Shown: piece by piece, positions 25,798 through 33,600 of the stretch
Layout: each line of letters starts with the position of its first letter
Numbering within the stretch: position 1 is the stretch's first letter
DNA from: Chitinophaga pinensis
GTDB lineage: Bacteria > Bacteroidota > Bacteroidia > UBA4408
Direction: 5' to 3'
NCBI GenBank assembly: GCA_945872355.1
Contig: CAMBZU010000034.1
Coordinates: 1 to 35,766, forward strand
DNA: 35,766 nucleotides
Program-made: the position numbers and the translations under genes
Notes under the pieces: model-generated
The model's input: only the letters and a program-made list of their open reading frames with translations
Told to the model about the DNA's origin: nothing
The model's database searches: none

Positions 25798-25998
25798 TTA
25801 ATTTGTAACAGCCTTCAACTTAATTTTAAACTCCTGATTCTCTCTATAAAGATGGTAGGCTAAAAACCCACCAACCAAGATAATTCCTCCCATAAAAAGA
25901 ATGGTGTTATTTTTGTTTTTTTCAGCTACCGCAGCCTGAACTGAGGGTAACTGAGAAATTGGCATCTTGCCAAAAAGTACTTTCGTTACTGGATCCAT
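25798..25998 (-). CDS. Small single-pass membrane protein, 66 aa
   Basis: A short protein with one predicted membrane span (ILFMGGIILVGGFLAYHLY, about residues 33-51) between a soluble N-terminal part (MDPVTKVLFGKMPISQL) and a basic C-terminal tail. It overlaps the 3' end of the zinc-finger gene by 13 bp in another frame, which suggests co-expression. Convergent with the defence operon, 14 bp separating the two stops. The family is unknown. It could be a membrane effector or a phage/mobile-element accessory protein. Confidence 0.55.
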   Translation of the reverse strand: MDPVTKVLFGKMPISQLPSVQAAVAEKNKNNTILFMGGIILVGGFLAYHLYRENQEFKIKLKAVTN

Positions 25999-26465
25999 TG
26001 TAAAAGTGTTTTATGCGTTAATATGATATGGTTTTCGCAGCCCCAAGCCAATGCATAAGGGCCGTATGTTAATACTTGAAGTTCAGTGCCAGGTATTTGA
26101 AATTGCTCATCATAGGTTTTGTAAACAACTCCATTCTCCTCTAAAAAACACTCGTGCAGTTTAATAATTTGTCTATTACCTAAAGTGGCTGCCATTATGC
26201 TAACATTGCAAATTTGTTGTTTTAGATCTCGCACATCAATGAGTTCAAGTTCAAGTTCATCTTCCTCAGATGAAATTGTTGCATCAAGCTCCTGTTCCAA
26301 CTTCTCGTACTTTGCAATCCTTTTATAGCGGTTTTTACAATAATCAATTTTGCCATTTTTTTCTTCACAAAATTCACGGTTCATATGGTTGGCTGTAAAT
26401 TCTTTATCACAATAAGGACAAGTGCGTTTATATTCGCCTCTTGGGTCAGGGTTTTCAAACACCAT
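25986..26465 (-). CDS. Unknown 159-aa protein with N-terminal Cys cluster
   Basis: Residues 16-43 contain CPYC followed by C33 and C43, a plausible four-Cys zinc-binding module (CPYCDKEFTANH, EFCEEKNG, DYCKNRYK). An acidic helical stretch comes next (EEDELELELIDVRDLKQQI). The second half is beta-rich without a recognisable motif. Its ATG overlaps the stop of the upstream HTH gene by one base (TAATG), so translation is probably coupled. It sits in a minus-strand set of accessory genes next to a recombinase and probably serves the mobile element. Function unknown. Confidence 0.65.
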   Translation of the reverse strand: MVFENPDPRGEYKRTCPYCDKEFTANHMNREFCEEKNGKIDYCKNRYKRIAKYEKLEQELDATISSEEDELELELIDVRDLKQQICNVSIMAATLGNRQIIKLHECFLEENGVVYKTYDEQFQIPGTELQVLTYGPYALAWGCENHIILTHKTLLQWIQ

Positions 26466-26812
26466 TATAACTCCCCCTTTCTTCTTTTAAGTTCCATTTC
26501 GGCAACTGTTGGTCTCCCTAATTTCATCCATAGCTGAAGTTCAACACGAGAAAATAAAAGTGGCCTACCTCTGCTTATAGATGGTAACTCAAGGCGAGAA
26601 ACCTTGCTATAGATTGATCTCTCCTTCAAGCCGGTTAGCTTTGCAGCATCAGCCAAATGAATTGTATCTGATTCTTCTTTTTGATTTTCCAAACGGTTAT
26701 CATTTGCAACTTTTTGAACTAAGTCTAACAATTTTTGTTCGTGAGCTTCATTTTGAAGACTCAAAAACTCCTTGATTGATAAGGAATACAATGGGCGATT
26801 TAAATCTGTCAT
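26465..26812 (-). CDS. MerR-like/HTH_17 DNA-binding protein, excisionase-like
   Basis: A 115-aa protein. Residues 50-100 read as an HTH_17-type winged helix: IHLADAAKLTGLKERSIYSKVSR, a turn with RGRPLLFSRVELQLWMKLGR. This is the usual form of Bacteroidota excisionase-like or small control proteins encoded with tyrosine recombinases. The N-terminal 45 residues are helical. The start codon of the next gene overlaps the stop codon by one base. It likely binds element DNA to guide excision or control transcription. Paired TGCGCA sites lie upstream of it. Confidence 0.75.
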   Translation of the reverse strand: MTDLNRPLYSLSIKEFLSLQNEAHEQKLLDLVQKVANDNRLENQKEESDTIHLADAAKLTGLKERSIYSKVSRLELPSISRGRPLLFSRVELQLWMKLGRPTVAEMELKRRKGEL

Positions 26813-26854
26813 GTTTTATTGATTTTAAGGCTGCAAGATTTCACTATAATTCTA

Positions 26855-26886
26855 TGCGCAAAAAACAATGTGATAAGAGTTGCGCA
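26855..26886. promoter_or_regulatory. Pair of TGCGCA palindromes upstream of the HTH gene
   Basis: TGCGCA, itself a perfect palindrome, occurs at 26855-26860 and 26881-26886, centres 26 bp apart, in the 81-bp gap between the HTH gene and the next minus-strand gene. The location fits an operator for the HTH protein. No promoter elements are assigned. Confidence 0.3.
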
Positions 26887-26893
26887 TTGCTAA

Positions 26894-27676
26894 TTAACCT
26901 TTGGTAAGGTCTCTATACCTCTGTAAGTAATATTCGTTTTCTGCCCTAGCTTTGGTGCGACCGTTAGGCGCATATTCTTTTAAATATATTGCATGAGGCA
27001 CTATAAACCCAATAAACGCAAGTGTTTTCATACTTAGTAATTTTACTTGTTTTGGCTCTAAATTATATTCACTAAAAAAGTCAGCCAATATTTTACTTCC
27101 ATTTCTGGCGTGTAAAGTCATTAAATCCTTTTTCTTTGCCGGGTATTTACTTACGTCAATGGGCGGATAGAGTTCAAACATTTCCATTACATTTAAATAG
27201 TTCTCAAGCTTTCGATCCGAAATTAAATCCATCAAAGCATTTACGATATGGAAACCAGACATAACAGTTTTTTCCGAAGAATTAGTTTTTACATCATCAT
27301 CAATTCGTGGTGAATTTTTATCGCCCTTCTTAAATAAGGTTTTGTAGTCTATGGTAATTTTAATTGGCAACACTTCCTCGTTTCTAAACAGCTCGAGTAA
27401 TTTTCTAAATTCAGATGCTCCAACATAATCCTTTTTAAGTTTTAAGGCATGCTGGTATAAGACTTTATCGTCTGATCGCTTTGTATACAGCGCATCAGCT
27501 AAAGCAGCGAGGCTTGTATAGTTTATTTCATCCACACCAAATTCATCTTTTAGTTTGTTTCCTAAAACAATCCATTTTTTCGTTATTTGCTCTCTTAAAG
27601 CTGGATTAGAAGATTCATAATATTCCTTTACGATAGGATTCTTTAATATTTTTTTTTCAATTTGATTTGTTTTCAT
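26894..27676 (-). CDS. Unknown protein of about 260 aa in the recombinase module
   Basis: The start is placed at ATG 27676 (MKTNQIEKK); the frame is open to an ATG at 27748, but the 24 extra residues (such as LILENNLIIRILKK) look like AT-rich noncoding sequence. The protein is helical and basic, with FELYPPIDVSKYPAKKKDLMTLHARNG in its C-terminal part and a long N-terminal helical stretch (PALREQITKKW). I do not recognise a family and see no catalytic motif, signal peptide or membrane span. It lies between the excisionase-like gene and the recombinase gene on the same strand, so it is most likely part of the mobile element. Confidence 0.62.
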   Translation of the reverse strand: MKTNQIEKKILKNPIVKEYYESSNPALREQITKKWIVLGNKLKDEFGVDEINYTSLAALADALYTKRSDDKVLYQHALKLKKDYVGASEFRKLLELFRNEEVLPIKITIDYKTLFKKGDKNSPRIDDDVKTNSSEKTVMSGFHIVNALMDLISDRKLENYLNVMEMFELYPPIDVSKYPAKKKDLMTLHARNGSKILADFFSEYNLEPKQVKLLSMKTLAFIGFIVPHAIYLKEYAPNGRTKARAENEYYLQRYRDLTKG

Positions 27677-27878
27677 GGCTTTGTTTTTTTTCAAAATTCG
27701 AATAATTAAATTGTTTTCTAAAATTAGTAATTGACAATTTTCCTTCAATTTACTACAAACACACTCATATCATTATAACATAGCGATTATGCACTTTCAT
27801 TTTTTGCTATTTATTATATGTGTGAGATAGATAATAAAATAAATTGATACATGATTAGCTACTTAACAACAAAATCTC

Positions 27879-27895
27879 CAACATTAACAATGTTG
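27879..27895 (-). terminator. Inverted repeat downstream of the recombinase gene
   Basis: CAACATT (27879-27885) and AATGTTG (27889-27895) form a 7-bp stem with a 3-nt loop, beyond the recombinase stop. On the minus strand it is followed by a short T-containing tract (GGAGATTTTG), so it could end the recombinase transcript. The T run is weak, hence low confidence; a protein-binding palindrome is an alternative. Confidence 0.35.
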
Positions 27896-27933
27896 TTATT
27901 CGCTTTCATATTATCAGTATTATTTTTTTGCTT

Positions 27934-29037
27934 TTACTTCAATTTTAGGCGTGGAATTGAATTAGCTGCTTCCATTTTTTTACTGTCAACTATCTTTGCA
28001 TAAATCTGTGTTGTTTTTAACTCACGATGACCAAGCATTTTACTCACCGTATAAATATCAGTTCCATTTTCTAAAAGCAAAACACTATAACTATGGCGTG
28101 AACAGTGGAACGTAATCTTCTTTTTTATCCCCGCATCAGCAATCCATTTATATAAACCAACATTTATATAAGCGCTATACTTTAGTCCAACAAACAATCG
28201 TTCATCATCAGGCCCTCTTTCACCTAAAAGCTCCAATGCTTGCTCTCCAATAGGTAGGTACTCCTTACCGCCAGTTTTTTGTTGACGAAAAGACAACTCA
28301 TGACCTCGCTTCTCTGAAGTTCTCAAGTTGATCCAAGTTAATCGTTGTAAATCACTCCATCTTATACCTGTTAAACAAGCAAAAAGAAATGCTTTTTTCA
28401 AAACGGGATACATACACTCCGTATCCACTAACTTTTGAATTTCTTCTAATGTTAAATACTCTCGGTTAGTTTCACCTTGCTTAAAGCCTTTTATAAATTC
28501 AGATACATTTTCGTTTATCTTTCGTTCTTTGTAGGCAATTTTCAAACAGGCTTTTAATTTATTCAAATAGGAATAACGACTATTTTGTGATAAAGGCTTA
28601 TTCCCTTTCGTTCTAGCTTTATCTTTCAGGAATTGATAAAACTTCGCGCAATTTTCAATCGTTACTTCATCCATTGTTAAAACATCACCATAGCATTTTT
28701 TTAAGTGCTTGAGTGCAGAATCCCAATTCCCATAATTTCCTGCGGAGTCAATGCGATCTTGCATTTTCTCTTCATAGAACTTCAAGAAATTTTCTTTGCT
28801 GTTATCCTGGCGATGCGTTCCAAATTGCTTATCCTGCAATTGGATTAAACGTTCAGCACGCAGATGCTCTACTAACTGCATTGTTTTCTTGTTCTCTATC
28901 GTTTCTAACTTGTTTTTTGGCAAATTGTAGAGGAATAAACCGAGTGATTCAGTGGTTCTTTTTCCATCCTTTGTAATTTCAAGATTGAGACTTGATTTTT
29001 CAGGGCTCGTTAATCGTTTTCTAATTTTTACATTCAT
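27934..29037 (-). CDS. Tyrosine recombinase/integrase
   Basis: A 367-aa phage-type integrase. The N-terminal 70 residues fit a Bacteroidota arm-binding region (MNVKIRKRLTSPEKSSLNLEI). A SAM-like core-binding domain covers about 80-190. The catalytic domain has R226 in CLTGIRWSDL, a beta-sheet lysine candidate at K254, H311-x-x-R314 in FHCSRHS, H337 in MLGHREL and the nucleophile Y346 in TTQIYAKI. All key residues are present, so it should be active in integrating or excising an element. The gene points away from mnmE; its 5' region holds repeated 9-mers that may be arm-type sites. Its start is 200 bp from the mnmE stop, so it sits where an island integrated at the mnmE 3' end would have its recombinase. 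Confidence 0.92.
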   Translation of the reverse strand: MNVKIRKRLTSPEKSSLNLEITKDGKRTTESLGLFLYNLPKNKLETIENKKTMQLVEHLRAERLIQLQDKQFGTHRQDNSKENFLKFYEEKMQDRIDSAGNYGNWDSALKHLKKCYGDVLTMDEVTIENCAKFYQFLKDKARTKGNKPLSQNSRYSYLNKLKACLKIAYKERKINENVSEFIKGFKQGETNREYLTLEEIQKLVDTECMYPVLKKAFLFACLTGIRWSDLQRLTWINLRTSEKRGHELSFRQQKTGGKEYLPIGEQALELLGERGPDDERLFVGLKYSAYINVGLYKWIADAGIKKKITFHCSRHSYSVLLLENGTDIYTVSKMLGHRELKTTQIYAKIVDSKKMEAANSIPRLKLK

Positions 29038-29056
29038 TGTTTTTAGGTTTAAATGC

Positions 29057-29103
29057 TGTTACAATCTGTTACAATTTTTTTTGATTGTAACAATATTGTG
29101 ACA
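29057..29103. promoter_or_regulatory. Cluster of 9-bp direct and inverted repeats upstream of the recombinase
   Basis: TGTTACAAT occurs at 29057-29065 and 29067-29075, and its reverse complement ATTGTAACA at 29084-29092, with a one-mismatch copy ATTGTGACA at 29095-29103. The two direct and two inverted copies are nearly symmetrical around a T tract. This suits arm-type binding sites of the recombinase or an operator for its own gene, which begins at 29037. They lie between the gene and the presumed attachment core at the mnmE end. Confidence 0.6.
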
Positions 29104-29236
29104 AAGATTCACCTATTTTGTGGAAAGTTTACATAATACTTCCTAACAAGTCGTCCTTATAAACTGTTGAAAAGCAGTCAATTAACGTCAAAAAGTTGTG
29201 TTGGAGTATGGTGAATTATGCTGGGTTAAAACGCGA

Positions 29237-29254
29237 TTACTTGCCGATACAAAA
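29237..29254 (-). other. Presumed attachment core at the 3' end of mnmE
   Basis: The last codons of mnmE encode the invariant FCIGK end and the stop; on the minus strand the sequence reads TTTGTATCGGCAAGTAA. This is the same site used by SGI1-type islands (3' end of trmE/mnmE), and a tyrosine recombinase gene starts only 200 bp away. By eye I found no second copy of this core in the window, so the other junction would be outside. The assignment is an inference from position. Confidence 0.4.
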
Positions 29255-30616
29255 CCTCGTAAAAATAGAACCTAAAATATCATCATTGGTAATATCTCCA
29301 GTCAACTCGCCTAAGTATTGGTTGGCGCTTCTTATATCGAAGGCCACTAACTCGGTATTTAAATTATTTTTGATGCCATTGAGCACATCGCTGAGTGCAT
29401 TGTATGCATTTGATAAACCTTTGTAATGGCGCAAATTGGTTACTATTTCGGAGTATTGTTGTAAACTTTTATTAACGAGGATGTTAGCAATAGCTAGCTT
29501 CAGTTGTTCTATTCCTATCCCATTTTTTGCAGAAATACAAATTATTTGCTCGTGTTGGGCAGCATCATCAATTACTGATTTATTGATTAAATCTACTTTA
29601 TTTAAGACCAATAAATAGGGGATTTTAAATTGCTCGGCTGCGCTAAGTTCAGCTGCTAAATCATTGGCATTTTTAATTTGGGCGCCATCGGCCACATAAA
29701 GCAATATGCTTGCATTGTTAATTTTATCATAACTTCTTTCTACCCCTTGTTGCTCAATTTGATCCATTGTTTCGCGCAAACCTGCGGTATCAATAAAACG
29801 GTAGGCAATACCCTCAATATTCAATACCTCTTCAATCGTATCTCGGGTGGTGCCAGCAATTTCACTTACAATGGCACGCTCTTCATTTAACAATGCATTT
29901 AACAAAGTAGATTTGCCTGCATTAGGTTTGCCGGCAATAGCAACAGGAACGCCATTCTTAATTACATTTCCTAGTTTAAAGGATTCAATTAGTGGAGCTA
30001 ATTTGTGTTGTATCTTTTCAATCAATGCTATAAACTGAGTTCTGTTGGCAAACTCAACATCTTCTTCAGAAAAATCTAACTCCAATTCAATTAAAGCCGC
30101 AAAATCTATGAGTTGTTGGCGCAATAATTTTAAATCGCTACTAAAACCACCTCGCATTTGTTGCATGGCTAATTTATGCGATGCTGCGGAGTCGGAAGCT
30201 ATTAAATCGGCCACCGCTTCGGCTTGCGTTAAATCTAGTTTTTTGTTTAAAAAGGCGCGCAAGGTAAACTCACCTGGATTAGCCATTCTGGCGCCTAAGC
30301 TCAAAAATAAATTGATAATTTGTTCTTGAATATAGGGTGATCCATGACAAGCTATTTCAACAATATTTTCGCCTGTATAAGATTGTGGAGCTCGATATAA
30401 ACTAGCAACCACTTCATCAATTTCGACACCTTCACTTACTATTTTACCAAATGAAAGGGTATGTGTTTTTTTTGAAAGTAAAACTTGGTTATTATTTCTT
30501 CCATAAAAGCAGTGGTTGGCAATGGTAATTGCATTTTCACCTGAAAGTCTTATTACACCTATGGCACCAATGCCGGGCGGTGTTGCAAGGGCTACAATGG
30601 TATCTTTTTCGAACAT
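29237..30616 (-). CDS. mnmE: tRNA uridine-5-carboxymethylaminomethyl modification GTPase MnmE
   Basis: A full-length 459-aa protein. It starts MFEKDTIVALATPPGIGAIG, the tetrahydrofolate-binding N domain with ALATPPG and IRLSG. A helical domain follows. The inserted G domain has Walker A GKPNAGKST (229-237), GTTRDTIEE (switch I), DTAGLRE (switch II) and NKVD (G4). The C-terminal FCIGK includes the conserved cysteine. With MnmG it makes the cmnm5U34 modification of several tRNAs, in the cytoplasm. It lies 7 bp downstream of the large secreted protein gene on the same strand. The gene is intact and is most likely core chromosome. Its 3' end is the likely island junction. Confidence 0.97.
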   Translation of the reverse strand: MFEKDTIVALATPPGIGAIGVIRLSGENAITIANHCFYGRNNNQVLLSKKTHTLSFGKIVSEGVEIDEVVASLYRAPQSYTGENIVEIACHGSPYIQEQIINLFLSLGARMANPGEFTLRAFLNKKLDLTQAEAVADLIASDSAASHKLAMQQMRGGFSSDLKLLRQQLIDFAALIELELDFSEEDVEFANRTQFIALIEKIQHKLAPLIESFKLGNVIKNGVPVAIAGKPNAGKSTLLNALLNEERAIVSEIAGTTRDTIEEVLNIEGIAYRFIDTAGLRETMDQIEQQGVERSYDKINNASILLYVADGAQIKNANDLAAELSAAEQFKIPYLLVLNKVDLINKSVIDDAAQHEQIICISAKNGIGIEQLKLAIANILVNKSLQQYSEIVTNLRHYKGLSNAYNALSDVLNGIKNNLNTELVAFDIRSANQYLGELTGDITNDDILGSIFTRFCIGK

Positions 30617-30623
30617 GCCTTGC

Positions 30624-33600
30624 TTAGTTCCTTATTAAATTAACATTACCTTTAACTTGCTCAACTACCGTGCTTTTAAATGTAATTGTTAATTGATAGG
30701 TATATATACCGGCCATTGCTGCTTTTCCTTTATAGCTTCCATCCCACCCTACATTGAAGTTGGTTGTTTCAAACACTTTTTCGCCCCAACGATCAAAAAC
30801 TTGTAAGATAAATTCTTTTACACTGGTTCCATAAAAATAGAGCACATCATTTACCCCATTATTGTCGGGCGTAAATGCATTGGGTAAATACCAGCCCGTA
30901 GTTTCATCCACTGTAATCAATACTGAATCAATTGAAGTACAACCATTGATATCAGTTACTGAAAGTATATATAAGGTGGTGGTATCAGGTTTTGCAATTG
31001 GATTTGGACAATCCATACAGCTTAATCCAGCTGGAGGATCCCATCCATTAATTGTGCCTCCTGAACCGTTTAATATGGTGCTGTCGCCAATCAATATTGT
31101 AACATCTTCGCCAGCATTGGCAGCATCTGATCCATTTAATAATATCACATTTAAATCATCACTTGTTGAAGGGCAAGCGCCACTTGTTACTTGCCAGTTA
31201 AATGTTGCGCCACCCGCAGAAAGAATTACAACACCAGTGCTTGGGCTGTTAGGGTTTGAAATAGTAGCATTGCCAGAAGTTACTGTCCAGGTTCCTGTGC
31301 CTGATAGTGGCGCTGTGGCGGTTATTTCGGTGCTTTGCGCACAAGTTTGTATATCGCCACCTGCGGAAGCAATTGAAGGAGGTGCATCAACAATAATACT
31401 TACTTGATCTGTTAAATCGGGGCAGGTGTTATTAGCAACAGTCCATTGAAAAGTATTAACTCCCAAGCCTAAATTGCTAATGTTAGCATTGGCTGCATTT
31501 ATATTTGAAATAGTACCATTGCCGCTTACTAATGTCCATGTTCCAGTGCCTAATGTTGGCGCAGTTGCATTCATGCTATATTGTGTATCACAAATGGAGG
31601 CATCAGCACCTGCTATTGCGGGCGATAATGCAGGTAAAATAGTAATCAGAACAATATCGCTATTTGCAGGGCAAGGTGCATTTGAAACTGTCCATACACA
31701 AGTTACTGTGCCTGGGATGAGCCCATTTAAACTACAATTGGCTGAAGATGCATTTCCTAAATTACCACTTCCTGCCGTAATTGACCAAAGACCAGTGCCA
31801 ACAAGTGGAGCCACCGCACTCAACAAAGTATTATTATCACATATTGTATTATCGCTACCAGCAAAAGCTGCCGAAGGATTACTGACACTATTCACTATGA
31901 TTGTATCAACAGTTGCAGGACATCCTAAGTTATTTGTGAGTGTCCATATCAGTGTGTTGTTCCCATTTTGCAAGTTAGCTACAGTAGTGTTTTGATCATT
32001 TGCATTGATAAAAGAAAGTGCTGTTTGATCACTGGTCCAAGTACCTGTTAGTCCTGTGGTAGGAGCATTCGCGTTAAGCGTTGTTGAATTTCCACAAATA
32101 GTGATATTAGTGCCTGCATTGGCTATTGTATTGATTAAATTGACAGTGATGGAGACTGTATCGGAGGTAGAAGGACATCCCACACCTGACACAGTCCATT
32201 CAAAAACACTTACACCTACGCCCATATTTGTGATGGCCGAAGAACTGCTATTTACATCGTTAATATTTCCTGTTCCAGCAATTAAAGTCCATGTGCCAAG
32301 CCCAACAATTGGTAGCGTTGCACTAAAATTGGTATATGAACTACATATTTGTTGATCAGCACCTGCATTAGCAACTGACAAAGCATTTGAAACTGTAATA
32401 GATACGGTATCTGATACAGCCGGACAATTAGCATTAGCGATTGTCCAAACCAATGTATTTACGCCCACACTCAAGTTGCTTAAGCTGGCATTGTTATCAT
32501 TTACATTGGAAAAATTGGTGCTGCCAGCAAGCACTGACCATGTACCAGTGGTATTAACAGGTGCAGCATTTGCATTTAATTGCGCAGTGTTAATGCATAA
32601 AGTTTGATCTGTTCCTGCATTTGGCACAGGTATTATTGCATCAACTGTTATTGTTACTTGATCAGTTGTAGAAGGGCATCCGGGCGCGCTTACTGTCCAT
32701 TCAAAAATATTATTACCTAAGGCAAGTCCGCTCACTGAAGTATTTATACTAGTTGAATTAGCAATGCTTCCACTACCGGCAACCAGCGTCCAACTGCCAT
32801 TACCAACGATTGGCAACAAAGCATCTAAACTGGCGCTTGAACTGCAAATTTGTTGGTTTGCACCTGCATTAGCGGTAGAAACAGCTGCACTTACAGTAAT
32901 AGCTACTGTATCAATCGCAGCGGGGCAACCAGGCAACGTAACTGTCCAAATGAGTGAATTGAGGCCTACAGAAAGGTTTGAAATGGCTGAAGCAGGATCT
33001 GTGATGTTAGTTAAATTACCTGTTCCAGATAAAATAGACCATGTGCCCGATCCAGTAGCAGCTAACACCGTATTATTGGCGCACAATTGTTGGTTTACAC
33101 CTGCATTGGCAGTCGGCGCTGCTACAAGTGTGATAGTAACTTGAGATTGCGATGGCGGGCATCCTGCCGCGCTAATGGTCCATTCAAAAACATTATTTCC
33201 AAGCGATAAATTGCTTACTGTGGTGTTAAATAGATTGGGGTTGGCAAAATTCCCAGTACCTGATATCACAGTCCAAATACCTGTTCCAGTTGTTGGACTA
33301 TTGGCAGCAAGCGTAGTATTGTTTTGACATACTTGTTGATTGTTTCCAGCAATTGAAGCAGTAACACCAGGTGATGTTGTAACATTAATTATTTTTGTAA
33401 AAGTAGCAGGACAAAGCCCAACATAATAGCTTGTATTTGCATTAATAACAGGTGTTGTAAATGAGTTTCCTGTGCCCAATATAGTTCCACCAAAAGGAGC
33501 ATCATACCAAGTAATGCTTGCCCCTGCAGGCAAAGTACCAATAATGGTTGCAGTTAAAACAGCAGTATTTCCGCTACATACAGCCACATCAGTTACAATA

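Noticed and set aside
27677-27748. 24-residue N-terminal extension of the unknown protein in the recombinase module
   Set aside because: The extra residues look like translated AT-rich intergenic DNA, so the internal ATG at 27676 is preferred; not proven.
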